A stretch of DNA of 64,000 nt from an uncultured Pseudomonadales bacterium (GCA_943787425.1 CALSMJ010000004.1:186001-250000), one strand, 5' to 3'; counted from the stretch's first letter, positions 17,599 through 26,941 are shown. Program-made: numbers and translations. Notes: generated by a model not told the origin, from the sequence alone.

Positions 17599-18615
17599 AT
17601 GAGAAAAATACTGCTGTTGGTTGGCCTGCTAAGCGCTTTCAACTTGTTCGCTGAACAAGATGGTCAGATATCAGAACTCAATGGCATTAACCTGTGGTGG
17701 CAGGATCACGGCGACCCAAAGCATCCCGCTGTGCTACTCATTATGGGTTTGAATTCCAACAGCAAAGTTTGGTCTGAGCAATTAGTGCAAGGCATCGTAG
17801 AAGAGGGCTTTTATGTCATCGTTTATGATAATCGTGATATTGGTAAAAGCACTTGGGTAACGGACGAACCCGCACTAATCAGCTTTATTAAAGCGCTGCC
17901 CACTTTCCTGATAGAAGCCTTTGTTGACGGCATTTTTACGTTTATCTTTGATGAAGCGGGCCGGTTTAACATGGCCAACCCAGCGCCTGCAGAATATGAC
18001 CTGAACGATATGGCATTAGATGGGCTCTCTTTGTTAGATCAGCTTCAAGTCGAGAAGGCGCACATCGTGGGCGCGTCGATGGGTGGCATGATCGCCCAAG
18101 TGATGGCGCTGAATTATCCAGACAGGGTTTCAACGCTAACCGCCATCATGTCGACGCCAGGATTTGATACGCCGGGCTTGTCAGGACCGCATCGAGTGTT
18201 CAAAGACGCGATGAAGGATTCGATGGTGCTTAACTTTTTAGAGCAAGAGGAGGAGGCGCTTGTTGTGATAGAACGAGCCTTAACGGGATCGCGCTTTGCC
18301 TTCAATGAAACGCTTTTTAGGCAGGAGGCAAGAAAGAGGCTCCAACAAGGAATCAATACGGCCAATGCCCAAATTGCAGCCGTGGGCGCCAGTCCCAATC
18401 GGTTTGATCGATTGCAGGAAATCCGAATGCCGACGCTGATTGTTCACGGGACCGAAGATCCGCTCATCCCCATTGATCACGGCCTATCCTTGGCAGAGAA
18501 CATTCCGAATGCCGCCAAAATGATTTTGCAAGGCGTGGGTCATGAGATACCCGAAGCCTTAGTGCCGCCTATCGCGACGAGGCTCAGCGTTCATTTCAGT
18601 CAAGTCGTCGAATAA
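17599..18615 (+). CDS. Secreted alpha/beta hydrolase
   Basis: A 338-aa protein with a signal peptide (RKILLLVGLLSAFNLFAEQ). The oxyanion region is LLIMGLNSNSKVW, the nucleophile elbow is GASMGGM (Ser), then come the acid in HGTEDPLIP and the catalytic His in GVGHEIPE. This is the esterase/lactonase-like fold; substrate unknown. The start at 17599 follows GAGAGG by six bases and gives the signal peptide directly; the longer frame back to 17539 lies against attR and is not favoured. First host gene to the right of the island. Confidence 0.85.
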   Translation: MRKILLLVGLLSAFNLFAEQDGQISELNGINLWWQDHGDPKHPAVLLIMGLNSNSKVWSEQLVQGIVEEGFYVIVYDNRDIGKSTWVTDEPALISFIKALPTFLIEAFVDGIFTFIFDEAGRFNMANPAPAEYDLNDMALDGLSLLDQLQVEKAHIVGASMGGMIAQVMALNYPDRVSTLTAIMSTPGFDTPGLSGPHRVFKDAMKDSMVLNFLEQEEEALVVIERALTGSRFAFNETLFRQEARKRLQQGINTANAQIAAVGASPNRFDRLQEIRMPTLIVHGTEDPLIPIDHGLSLAENIPNAAKMILQGVGHEIPEALVPPIATRLSVHFSQVVE

Positions 18616-18734
18616 GGGTTCAAAAATTCGAGGTATCGCTCAATATCTGATGTAGAAAAATCTGTATTGAGACTATAGATCAACGGCATGAAGTCGACGC
18701 GCCTGAGGAAATTGTGGGTGACATCAAAATTCAT
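18600..18734 (-). pseudogene. Possible 3' remnant of a lost gene
   Basis: A 44-codon minus-strand frame ending FSTSDIERYLEFLNPYSTT, overlapping the hydrolase stop. The composition (amphipathic helix, acidic and aromatic residues) looks protein-like and resembles a C-terminus, but the frame is short and no family is recognised. It could be chance. Confidence 0.2.
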
Positions 18735-19002
18735 GAGGCGGCTCTATTTTCATTACGGGATGGCTAATAACACTGTGGACTATCGCTTTAAAGCCGAATA
18801 AGCCGTAAATAACCTTCATAATCAGGGTGGTTTGACACAACCGGTGCGATATTAAGGCCCTGGCCACTATTTTGGGGCATAGCCTTTTGCAATGGATAGG
18901 GTACGGGCGGGTAGGGCGTTACTGGCTCTACAAAAGTGGTTGGGGCTCAAACCGCTGCAAGCCAACGCGGTCAAAGGGTTCAGTTTCTGGTAGGTTTACG
19001 TC
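18616..19002. other. Intergenic gap before acetoacetyl-CoA synthetase
   Basis: Apart from the possible minus-strand remnant at the left edge, no gene, repeat or clear promoter is seen. The start of the next gene follows GGTAGGTTTACGTC, which serves as a weak ribosome binding site. Confidence 0.4.
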
Positions 19003-20967
19003 ATGAAAAGCAACAGCACGCACCCGCTCTGGCAACCGAGCCGTGGGCGAATCAAAGCCAGCAACCTAAACCGGTTTGCTGAACGCCTTGAGCGCGAGCT
19101 CGGCACACGCTTCAACGACTATGAATCCTTGCATGCTTGGTCTTGTGAGGCGCCCGACGTTTTTTGGGCGCAGATCTGGCAATTCACAGAGATTCGTTCA
19201 TCGCGCCAGTGGGATGCGGTGCTGATTGATGCAGACCAGTTCCCCGGCGCACGGTGGTTCGAGGGCGCGCGCCTGAATTTTGCCGAAAATCTTTTGCGCC
19301 ATCGCAGTGACAGGCTGGCACTGATCGCTCGGCTAGAAAATGGCGCGCGCAATTCGCTGACTTATAATGAGCTCTTTGATCAAGTCTCGGAATGCGCAGC
19401 TGGTTTGCGCCAATTGGGTGTCGTCAGTGGCGATCGGGTCGCGGGCTTTATGCCGAATACTCCCGAGACGATTGTCGCAATGCTGGCAACGGCCAGCATC
19501 GGCGCAATTTGGTCTTCGTGTTCACCGGACTTTGGCATTAATGGCGTGATGGACCGCTTTGGGCAGATTGAACCCAAGGTCTTGTTTGGTTGCGATGGCT
19601 ATTTTTATAACGGCAAAACCATCGATACGCTACCGCGCCTTAAAGCAATTTGCAGCAACATTGAGAGTATTGAACAGCTGGTGGTGGTGCCGGTCATCCA
19701 AGATGCTGTGGCTGTCGACGGCTTTCGCAATGCCGTCTTATTTCTCGATTTCTTGTCAGCGCATCGCGGTGCTGCGCTTTTCTGCGAGCAACTGCCGTTC
19801 AATCATCCGCTGTATATTATGTATTCCTCCGGGACCACCGGCGCGCCCAAGTGCATTGTCCACAGCGCTGGCGGCACGCTCATTCAGCATTTGAAAGAGC
19901 ACCAACTGCATGTCGATCTAAAGCCCTCAGACCGGCTGTTTTATTTTACGACCTGTGGCTGGATGATGTGGAACTGGTTGGTCAGCGGCTTGGCCTCAGG
20001 GGCCACCTTAGTGCTGTATGACGGCTCGCCGTTTTACCCAGACGCTAAGGCCCTGATCGATCTGGTTGAGGCCGAGCAGGTCAGCATCTTTGGCACCAGT
20101 GCAAAATACCTCAGTGCCCTAGAAAAAGCAGGCGTTAAGCCGGAGCAGACGCATGATTTGAGGCCTCTGCGCACGATACTGTCTACAGGCTCGCCGCTAT
20201 CGCAAGAAAGCTTTCGTTATGTGTATCGCGACATCAAAGCGGATCTCTGTCTGGCGTCGATTTCTGGCGGCACCGATATTATTGCCTGCTTTGTCCTGGG
20301 CAATCCCTGGTTGCCGGTTTGGGCGGGCGAGATTCAATGTCGGGGGCTCGGTATGGCCGTTGAAATCTGGGATGACCAGGGCCGCGCGGTTTGGCAGGAA
20401 AAAGGGGAGCTTGTCTGTATCAAGCCGTTTCCGAATGCGCCGATTTATTTCTGGGGTGATCCAGATCATAAAAAGTACCGAGCAGCCTATTTCGAAACCT
20501 ACCCCGGTATCTGGGCGCAGGGTGATTATGGTGAGATCACCGCGAACGACGGGATGATCATTCACGGCCGATCCGACGCAGTGTTGAATCCCGGCGGCGT
20601 TCGCATTGGTACGGCGGAGATTTATCGTCAGGTAGAAAAATTAAGTGAAGTCCTCGACAGCATTTGTATCGGTCAAAATTGGGAGGGTGATGTCCGAGTC
20701 GTACTATTTGTGGTGTTGCGGTCAGGCTTGGCGCTCGATGAGTCGCTGCAAGCGCGGATTCGCAGCACGATCCGGCGCGAGACCACACCGCGGCACGTGC
20801 CGGCAAAAATTATTGCGGTGACCGATATTCCAAGAACGATTAGCGGCAAGATTGTGGAGCTCGCGGTGCGCAAAGTGGTGCATGGCGAGGCTGTGATGAA
20901 TACCGATGCGCTGGCCAACCCAGAGGCCTTGGCGCAGTTCAAGGATCTTGCTGAACTCGCGACTTAA
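19003..20967 (+). CDS. Acetoacetyl-CoA synthetase (acetoacetate-CoA ligase)
   Basis: Activates acetoacetate to acetoacetyl-CoA with ATP, feeding ketone bodies or leucine breakdown products into acetyl-CoA or polyhydroxyalkanoate metabolism. The N-terminal ACAS_N part (PDVFWAQIWQF, GARWFEGARLNFAENLL) is typical, the AMP-binding loop is YSSGTTGAPKCIVH (about residues 274-287), and the C-terminal part includes HGRSDAVLNPGGVRIGTAEIY and the acyl-transfer Lys in ISGKIVE. The 654-aa length is normal. It is monocistronic and convergent with the amidohydrolase. Confidence 0.93.
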   Translation: MKSNSTHPLWQPSRGRIKASNLNRFAERLERELGTRFNDYESLHAWSCEAPDVFWAQIWQFTEIRSSRQWDAVLIDADQFPGARWFEGARLNFAENLLRHRSDRLALIARLENGARNSLTYNELFDQVSECAAGLRQLGVVSGDRVAGFMPNTPETIVAMLATASIGAIWSSCSPDFGINGVMDRFGQIEPKVLFGCDGYFYNGKTIDTLPRLKAICSNIESIEQLVVVPVIQDAVAVDGFRNAVLFLDFLSAHRGAALFCEQLPFNHPLYIMYSSGTTGAPKCIVHSAGGTLIQHLKEHQLHVDLKPSDRLFYFTTCGWMMWNWLVSGLASGATLVLYDGSPFYPDAKALIDLVEAEQVSIFGTSAKYLSALEKAGVKPEQTHDLRPLRTILSTGSPLSQESFRYVYRDIKADLCLASISGGTDIIACFVLGNPWLPVWAGEIQCRGLGMAVEIWDDQGRAVWQEKGELVCIKPFPNAPIYFWGDPDHKKYRAAYFETYPGIWAQGDYGEITANDGMIIHGRSDAVLNPGGVRIGTAEIYRQVEKLSEVLDSICIGQNWEGDVRVVLFVVLRSGLALDESLQARIRSTIRRETTPRHVPAKIIAVTDIPRTISGKIVELAVRKVVHGEAVMNTDALANPEALAQFKDLAELAT

Positions 20968-21016
20968 CCCAGATACTTCAAACTCTCAGGAGCACCGCTT
21001 GCAGGGTTGGAGCTGC

Positions 21017-21046
21017 TAGCCCGTAAGACTTGTCCCAATCGGGCTA
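21017..21046. terminator. Candidate hairpin between convergent genes
   Basis: TAGCCCG (21017-21023) pairs perfectly with CGGGCTA (21040-21046) across a 16-base loop. It lies between two converging gene ends and overlaps the amidohydrolase stop. There is no T-run, so an intrinsic terminator is uncertain. A similar TAGCCCGTAA hairpin follows the dehalogenase gene at 46026. Confidence 0.35.
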
Positions 21047-22204
21047 AGACACGCCCATCAAGTCCAACATGTTACCGAAGTAAAACTTATCCATTGTTTC
21101 GGCATCACAGTCGGTCATGGTGCGCTCAAACTTACCGATGGGGTCGTTCGTGCCTTCTGGATGAGGATAGTCAGAGGCGAATACCAGCATGTCGGGTCCG
21201 ACATTATCGATAATCCAACCGACCGGTTCGCCTGCGAAGGGCGAGACCTTAATATGACGTTTTGCGGTTACCGAGGGCGCCTCCGCGAATTTACGGCTGC
21301 GCTTCAGCAGGTTTGCTGTGAAGTCCAGTTGGTGCAGCCAGGAGGGTAACCAGTAAGCGGCATGCTCCATGCTCATCACGCGCAGATCGGGATGGCGCGC
21401 AAAGACATCGTCGAAAATCATCGCGGATAGAAATAACTGCGCGCTGGCGCCGATGTTCAGTAGGGCAAGCTCGCCCGCAGGCGCATCGCCGCCCAGCGCG
21501 AGTTCACTTTTCCCGTTGTTTTTAAAGCTGGGCGACACCGGGTTGTAATCCCCATTGGCGGCAACATGTATGCCGGCTGGGATGCCGCGCTCAGCAAAAC
21601 CGGCCCAGATCGGATCAAAATCAGGGTGCGTATAGGAGTTGCTCTCGGGGTTCGGTTCGTTCGTGGGTACCAAGAAGGTATAGCAACCGTCCTCGAAACC
21701 TTGGTCTAGGATTGCTTTGGCGCGCTCGGGTCCCAGGTTCAGTGGAATATAGCCAACCGCTTTTAAGCGGGGGTCGTGGGCGCAGAAATTTGCCATGGCG
21801 CGGTTCAGGGTTATTGCGGTCGCGGCGAGGGCATCGCCATGGGCGGCGTGCAGCGTTTGATGAAAGGCGTAGGTTGGCAAGACCCATTGCATCTCAAAGC
21901 CTAATAAATCCAGCGTGTGCGAGCGCTCTTTCGGATCAAATGCCCCGAGTCGACTCCACCCGCTTTTAGTATTGTCCATGAGGGCTGCTTCAAATTTGGC
22001 CATCGTTTCAGGGTCACTTTGCCTACGCATTAACAGCTCACGCCCTCGATCTAAGGCCGCTTGTGGCACGGCCAAGCCCTTCTGCGCATGCATTGAGGGC
22101 ACAAGGTCGCGGTGCTCAGGGCGCGCCGCGTTGTGCAGGAAATCATCCAATTCGAAGAGATGCGAATCCACGTCGATGATGCGTCGGTGAGCGGCGTAGG
22201 TCAT
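21044..22204 (-). CDS. Amidohydrolase family protein (amidohydrolase 2 / ACMSD-like TIM barrel)
   Basis: Metal-dependent hydrolase or decarboxylase. The start IDVDSHLFE supplies the DxH-type metal motif, GIHVAANGDY and MEHAAYWLP provide His residues on later strands, and FASDYPHPEG carries the last Asp, as in the ACMSD-like branch. The 386-aa length is normal. Substrates range from aromatic acids to lactones, so none can be assigned. It diverges from a TetR gene over an 85-bp spacer with palindromic elements, which suggests control by that regulator. Confidence 0.85.
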   Translation of the reverse strand: MTYAAHRRIIDVDSHLFELDDFLHNAARPEHRDLVPSMHAQKGLAVPQAALDRGRELLMRRQSDPETMAKFEAALMDNTKSGWSRLGAFDPKERSHTLDLLGFEMQWVLPTYAFHQTLHAAHGDALAATAITLNRAMANFCAHDPRLKAVGYIPLNLGPERAKAILDQGFEDGCYTFLVPTNEPNPESNSYTHPDFDPIWAGFAERGIPAGIHVAANGDYNPVSPSFKNNGKSELALGGDAPAGELALLNIGASAQLFLSAMIFDDVFARHPDLRVMSMEHAAYWLPSWLHQLDFTANLLKRSRKFAEAPSVTAKRHIKVSPFAGEPVGWIIDNVGPDMLVFASDYPHPEGTNDPIGKFERTMTDCDAETMDKFYFGNMLDLMGVS

Positions 22205-22227
22205 GGTGAGGTCCTAAATTCAGTTAG

Positions 22228-22276
22228 TTTAGACTGTATAAAGTAACGGCGCTATTTTAGATTGTCAATAATAGCG
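22228..22276. promoter_or_regulatory. Candidate TetR operator between amidohydrolase and regulator
   Basis: CGCTATT (22250-22256) and AATAGCG (22270-22276) form a perfect inverted repeat with a 13-base spacer. TTTAGACTGT (22228) and TTTAGATTGT (22256) form a direct repeat. Both lie in the only spacer shared by the divergent genes. Binding is inferred. Confidence 0.4.
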
Positions 22277-22289
22277 ATAGAATTCTGAA

Positions 22290-22883
22290 ATGGTTTCCTC
22301 GCGATCAAGAACACGACTCTCACCTGATGTCCGCCGTCAGCAGCTGCTGGACACGACCCAAGCGTTACTGATTAGCAAGGGCTTACAGGCGTTCACGATG
22401 GAAGGCCTTGCCAAAGCTGCGGCGGTGTCGGCGCCATTGGTCTACAACTATTTCGCCAACCGAACCGAGCTGCTGCAAGCACTCCTCAAGCGGGAATACC
22501 AACGGTTTGTCGAGGAATTCAGTTCGCTAGCGCGGGATGCCCAAAATTTTGAAGAGATTGTCCGTATCTCGGTCACGACCAATTTTGATCACCAAGCGCC
22601 TGGCCACATTTTACCGGTGCTACTTTCTCAGCCCGAAATATCGGATTGTTTAAAAGTCGAGCGAGATCGGCACCTTCGTCAAAATGGTCGCTTTCTGGTT
22701 CGAGCGGCGGCCGAGCAATACCAATTGAGCCCGCGTCAAGCAGGCCTGGTGGTCAGTATGTCATCCGGTGCGTCCATCGCCGCAGCGGAACTTGCGGCGA
22801 GCACGGATCTTGATCGCCTTGAAGCGATCGAGTTTGCGGTGGCCTACATTTTGGCGGGGATAGAGCGCATTGCGAGCCTTTGA
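22290..22883 (+). CDS. TetR family transcriptional regulator
   Basis: A 197-aa one-component repressor. The N-terminal helix-turn-helix is clear (TMEGLAKAAAVSAPLVYNYFANRTELLQALL, split here as TMEGLAKAAAV then SAPLVYNYF). The C-terminal ligand domain is variable and not assignable. It is divergent from the amidohydrolase at 21044 and most likely controls it and itself through the shared spacer. Confidence 0.9.
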   Translation: MVSSRSRTRLSPDVRRQQLLDTTQALLISKGLQAFTMEGLAKAAAVSAPLVYNYFANRTELLQALLKREYQRFVEEFSSLARDAQNFEEIVRISVTTNFDHQAPGHILPVLLSQPEISDCLKVERDRHLRQNGRFLVRAAAEQYQLSPRQAGLVVSMSSGASIAAAELAASTDLDRLEAIEFAVAYILAGIERIASL

Positions 22884-23400
22884 TCAAATAGGGTAAACGA
22901 GCCTGGAGAGGCGCTCGGGCAGCAAGCGCGGATACCTGAGCATGCTGATCTTAAAATCCGATGCGCTCATTTAGATGCGCTCATTTAAATGAAGCACCTG
23001 CCGTGGCTGCTTTGAGTGGGGTTTTGACGGTTGCGGATCTCGATCATCAAACGATCAGCAGCGTGTTCACGAGCGGCTGGCCGAACCCGCTCATGAGAGC
23101 ACTTTGCTGAGGGTTATCTCAAACTAGCTGGCATGGACGTCGAAAGTTGAGAAGCTGCTATCAGTCTGCGCCGAATCTCGTTACACTGCGGGCGCTCAAG
23201 TGAAGTTCCGCCAAATTTTCCGCGCATTGATAACTCTGAACATCGATGCGAGCTGCCCTTTTTCAATGAAGATGGTTTGTTCGATGTCTTCAGCCTAAAT
23301 TAGCCTGTCTCTAGACCGTAGCTAGAGTTTGATGTCGCGTTTGCCGCTCTGGTAGAAACGAAACACAAGCAGGTTCTTGAATCTATTTCTTGGAGTGGTT
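22884..23400. other. Intergenic stretch with a 14-bp tandem repeat
   Basis: GATGCGCTCATTTA occurs twice in tandem at 22960-22973 and 22974-22987. No complete gene is seen; a 38-codon open stretch after 22990 lacks a start and a recognisable family. The end supplies TTGGAGTGG, a ribosome binding site for the next gene. Confidence 0.45.
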
Positions 23401-24054
23401 ATGGCCCCTGACGGCTCGGATAGCGTGCGCGCGCAGCCCAAAATTTTATCCTATCTCCTCGATATCCCGAATCTGTGCTCACTGTCGGGCTTAGCCTGCA
23501 CGGTATTGGCCTTATATTTTATTTTGCGCGGTCATTTTGACGCGGCCATGATTGGCATGGTCTGGGCCGTCGCCTTCGACTGGGCTGATGGATTGATTGC
23601 CCGGCGTCTGAAAAATCGTACCGGGGATGATCGGCAATTTGGTGCGCAGCTTGATGTCTTAATCGATATTGTGAGTTACGGCGTCACGCCTGCCGTATTG
23701 CTAATGTGCTACGGCCAGTTTGCGCCGATCTTTTTAATAGGCGCCTTTTTAGTGCTTGCGGCCAGCGCCATTCGGCTCAGTTACTTCAGTACTTTCGGTT
23801 TATCAACGGATGCGAAGTACACAGGGCTTGCTATGGATAACAACAGCCTTGCGCTCGTTTTCATCTTTTTGTTCACTGGATTTTTTAACGCGGATCAATT
23901 CTCGATCGTGCTGGTTGTCACGTGCTTAATCCTTGCTGGCTTAAACGTGTCGGAAATCAAGACGCCGAAATTGTCAGGCAATCCCATCAGTGTCTATGGG
24001 CTTGGGGTTTATACGGTGAGCATCACCGGTTTTTATCTGTGGCGCCTTTACTAA
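23401..24054 (+). CDS. CDP-alcohol phosphatidyltransferase family protein
   Basis: Integral membrane enzyme transferring a phospho-group from a CDP-linked donor to an alcohol. The signature is present as DWADGLIAR, followed by G-AQL-D-VLI-D, and VSYGVTPA recalls phosphatidylserine synthases. Twelve residues separate the AR and G of the motif instead of the usual eight or nine, an insertion in the active-site loop. Five or six membrane helices are predicted. The start at 23401 follows GGAGTGG; a frame start at 23377 is less likely. A cytidylyltransferase gene follows 72 bp downstream, so the pair may make and then use a CDP-alcohol. Confidence 0.85.
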   Translation: MAPDGSDSVRAQPKILSYLLDIPNLCSLSGLACTVLALYFILRGHFDAAMIGMVWAVAFDWADGLIARRLKNRTGDDRQFGAQLDVLIDIVSYGVTPAVLLMCYGQFAPIFLIGAFLVLAASAIRLSYFSTFGLSTDAKYTGLAMDNNSLALVFIFLFTGFFNADQFSIVLVVTCLILAGLNVSEIKTPKLSGNPISVYGLGVYTVSITGFYLWRLY

Positions 24055-24126
24055 CCCTATTAATCGAGTGCGATCGCACAATCGCTTAAGACCAACGCCG
24101 CTTTCAGACTAACCTAGGGAATCAGC

Positions 24127-24561
24127 ATGATTGTTTATACGGTAGGCACTTTTGATATGTTGCATGTCGGGCATCTAAGGTTGCTTGAGCATTGTCAAAC
24201 ATTGGGCAGTATGGTGGCGGTTGGGGTAGCCTCCGATCGGGTTGTTCACTCCTATAAGCCCAACAAGCCTGTGATCCCGCTCGAACAACGGATGCAAATG
24301 CTACGGGCATTGCGCTGTGTGGATGTCGTCATCCCTTATTATGACCTGGAATATGTATCGGGTTGTCGTACGGTGGCAGCCGATATCTTCGTCGTCGGTG
24401 AGGATTGGGGTACAAAAGCGCACAACCTCGCTGTTGAGGCGTTCTTGATGGAGCAAGGCAGTAAAATTGTGAAAGTGCAATACGACTTACGAACCTCCTC
24501 CACTCAAATTAAACAAACCGTCCTGGCGCAACCGGTCCGAAAGTTGGCGGTTGCGGTCTAA
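24127..24561 (+). CDS. Cytidylyltransferase family protein (TagD/PCYT2-like)
   Basis: Nucleotidyltransferase of about 144 aa. GTFDMLHVGHLRLL contains the HxGH motif near residue 16, and RTSSTQIK corresponds to the second signature. The family includes glycerol-3-phosphate and ethanolamine-phosphate cytidylyltransferases that make CDP-alcohols. Placed behind a CDP-alcohol phosphatidyltransferase, it probably supplies the activated head group or donor. The exact alcohol phosphate is unknown. Confidence 0.85.
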   Translation: MIVYTVGTFDMLHVGHLRLLEHCQTLGSMVAVGVASDRVVHSYKPNKPVIPLEQRMQMLRALRCVDVVIPYYDLEYVSGCRTVAADIFVVGEDWGTKAHNLAVEAFLMEQGSKIVKVQYDLRTSSTQIKQTVLAQPVRKLAVAV

Positions 24562-24853
24562 CCCGCTCGGGTAGGCTAGGTTCTTCAGTGAGCGAATCTG
24601 TAATCCTTGGTGTAAAACAGAATGCTGGCGCGGCAAAGGCCAAACCCATCGAGGCGTCGTGCCCAATCGGTGCGCGTAGGTTGCACAAAGACTTTGGTGA
24701 AGGCGATTCGTTTGTTTGATTCGATCAAGGGTAAACCGCCGGAGGTTTGAGGTTAAAAATAAACGGCGGATCCGGCTTTGGCGGTACATTGCCATGATGC
24801 GGCTGGCGCACCGTCAAAGATGGGATCCGATGTTTAAAAACTCCTGTTTGAAA

Positions 24854-25228
24854 TTAACCCAATCGGTGCAGGGCGCAAATCTTGTTGCCGGCGGGATCCC
24901 GCAAGTAGGCTAAGTAAATACCAGAGCCAGGTCGCTCACCGGGTGGGTCTTCTAAGGTTACGCCACCATTATCAAGGCCTGCTTGATGCCAAGCATCCGC
25001 CTCTGCCGGGGTAGCGGCTGCGAAACCGACGGTGCCGCCGTTCGCGCCGCAGGCAGGCTCACCATTAATGGGTGTCGTTAGTGAGAAAATACCCGTTGGC
25101 GTGAAATAAAAGCAGCGACCTTTATCATCCATATTGCCCGGCGGGTGTCCCAAAGCCCCTAAGGTTGCATCGTAAAATTTCTTGGAAGCGGCCATGTCGT
25201 TGGTGCCGACCATAATGTGACTGAACAT
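24854..25228 (-). CDS. VOC (glyoxalase/bleomycin resistance fold) family protein
   Basis: A 124-aa protein with two beta-alpha-beta-beta-beta modules. MFSHIMVGTNDMAASKKFYD is the usual first strand and helix, and YLAYLRDPAGNKICALH is the end of the second module with a Glu/His-type metal site region. The family ranges from glyoxalases to dioxygenases and binding proteins, so no activity is assigned. It is monocistronic, with a 290-bp gap on one side and the LLM gene diverging on the other. Confidence 0.85.
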   Translation of the reverse strand: MFSHIMVGTNDMAASKKFYDATLGALGHPPGNMDDKGRCFYFTPTGIFSLTTPINGEPACGANGGTVGFAAATPAEADAWHQAGLDNGGVTLEDPPGERPGSGIYLAYLRDPAGNKICALHRLG

Positions 25229-25463
25229 GAAATATCCTTTTAATCGTTGAAGATAGACGTTTACCTAGTCTCGGCGATCATGCCATTCTTGCGATCAATA
25301 GGGCAAGGCGGGCAGCGTCTGCCGACCCAAGATAAGGGCGTCTTGTTCATCTGGGCATTTGGCTTGCCTAAATTCAAAGCATTAATCAATACGCAATGAT
25401 GTCGATTTTTAAGCCGCCTCAGGGCGTGGTGATGCAAAACGAACGCACGCTAGGAGACAAACC

Positions 25464-26522
25464 ATGAAGTATTCAGTCGCATTTGCCTCGGAAGTTGATT
25501 CTTGGAAATGGGCAAAACGGGCCGAAGCTCTGGGCTTTCACGCAGCTTGGTTTTACGACACGCAGTTGCTGAACCCGGACGTTTTTATCTGCATGGCGCT
25601 CGCCGCGCATGAAACAACATCGATTCGATTAGGCACCGGGGTCTTGGTGCCCTCGAATCGCATTGAACCGGTGACGGCCAATGCGTTCGCAAGCCTAAAT
25701 CGTCTGGCGCCAGGTCGAATTGATTTTGGCGTGGGCACCGGGTTTACGGCGAGGCGTACGATGGGGCTCGGCGCCATACCGCTTGCTCGAACAAAGGTGT
25801 ATATCGAGCGGGTTCAGCAGTTGTTGGCAGGCGAGACCGTTGAATGGGACTTTGAATCCGAGCGCCGAAAAATCAAGTTTCTAAACCCGGATTTAGGGCT
25901 CATTAACCTTGAAGACGAGATCCCGTTATGGGTTTCGGCCTTTGGTCCTAAGGCAATGAAACTCGCCGCAGAATTGGATGCGGGCTGGCTTAATTTCGGT
26001 ATCAATGGCGCCGATAAAGCGCTCGAAAGTATGCAGCAAGCCTGGCTGGACGCTGGGCGAGCGCCTAATGAACTGAAATCAAATCTGTTTTTTCTGGGTG
26101 CGGTCCTGACCGGTGATGAGGCCGAGGATGAGGCTAGGTTAATGGCTCAGGGCGGGCCGCTCACTGCAGTGATGTTCCATAACCTTGCCGACGAGGTTGG
26201 CGCAATGGGCGGACGTAATCTTCCGATGGGTCCCTTAAGTAACTTGCTCGGGGACTATTTATCTGCTCATGATCAGTATGCGCCAGCGGATGCCAAATAC
26301 CTCACCAATCACCGCGGACATTTAATGTTTGTTCGGCCGGAAGAAACCCATATCAGTCCGGAGTTGGTGCGCAGCACGACCTTAAGCGGCACCGAAAGTG
26401 AACTCATTACAGCGTTAAGCGCGCTCAAAGCGGCAGGCTATACGGAAGTAACGATTCAACTCGTCCATGATCACGAGGTGGCGCTGGAAGATTGGGCGAA
26501 GGTTTTTGCTCAGATAGAATAA
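25464..26522 (+). CDS. LLM-class F420/FMN-dependent oxidoreductase
   Basis: Luciferase-like TIM-barrel flavoenzyme of 352 aa. The conserved features are WAKRAEALGFHAAWFYD, RLGTGVLVPSNR, LAPGRIDFGVGTGF and the C-terminal GYTEVTIQLVHD. Members use reduced FMN or F420; cofactor and substrate cannot be decided from sequence. The start has an AGGAGA sequence at a proper distance (GCTAGGAGACAAACC). Convergent with the CueR-like gene. Confidence 0.88.
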   Translation: MKYSVAFASEVDSWKWAKRAEALGFHAAWFYDTQLLNPDVFICMALAAHETTSIRLGTGVLVPSNRIEPVTANAFASLNRLAPGRIDFGVGTGFTARRTMGLGAIPLARTKVYIERVQQLLAGETVEWDFESERRKIKFLNPDLGLINLEDEIPLWVSAFGPKAMKLAAELDAGWLNFGINGADKALESMQQAWLDAGRAPNELKSNLFFLGAVLTGDEAEDEARLMAQGGPLTAVMFHNLADEVGAMGGRNLPMGPLSNLLGDYLSAHDQYAPADAKYLTNHRGHLMFVRPEETHISPELVRSTTLSGTESELITALSALKAAGYTEVTIQLVHDHEVALEDWAKVFAQIE

Positions 26523-26525
26523 AGC

Positions 26526-26936
26526 TTAAGGTTCGGCGTCGATGGGGCCTGCGGAGAAGGCGTTTAAAATCGGGCAGTCCGGCCTGTCGTCCCCCGTACA
26601 CTGGTTAGCCAGCGTTTGGAGCTCCAAGGTCAGTGTGGTTAGGTCATCGAGTTGTTTTTGTAAGAGCGCGAGCTTTGACAGGGTGATCTTTTTGACGTCT
26701 CGGCTCGGGCGACCATGGTCCTCGTATAAGGAAAGCAGCTCCCGACATTCTTCAATCGAAAAATTGAACTGTCTTGCGCGTTGAACAAAGCCGAGCTTCT
26801 GACAGCTTCGATCATCGTAAAGTCGGTAGCCCGCGGGGGTTCTGCCGGTTGCCGAAACCAATCCAACTTCGTCGTAGTAACGAATGGTCTTTACCGGCAA
26901 ATTGGTTCGCTTTGACGCATCATTAATGGTGAGCAT
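26526..26936 (-). CDS. CueR/HmrR-like MerR family copper regulator
   Basis: A 136-aa transcriptional activator. The MerR helix-turn-helix is INDASKRTNLPVKTIRYYDE followed by GYRLYDD. The metal-binding loop has Cys113 and Cys121 (NQCTGDDRPDCPIL), the same places as the Cu(I)-binding Cys112/Cys120 of E. coli CueR. The start at 26936 gives the standard MLTINDAS opening; an upstream extension to 27044 would cover the operator and is rejected. It diverges from the DUF4396/cus operon across a typical MerR promoter. Confidence 0.92.
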   Translation of the reverse strand: MLTINDASKRTNLPVKTIRYYDEVGLVSATGRTPAGYRLYDDRSCQKLGFVQRARQFNFSIEECRELLSLYEDHGRPSRDVKKITLSKLALLQKQLDDLTTLTLELQTLANQCTGDDRPDCPILNAFSAGPIDAEP

Positions 26937-26941
26937 GGCGG

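Noticed and set aside
22990-23106. Short coding fragment after the TetR gene
   Set aside because: A 38-codon open stretch without a start codon, Shine-Dalgarno sequence or recognisable family; likely chance.
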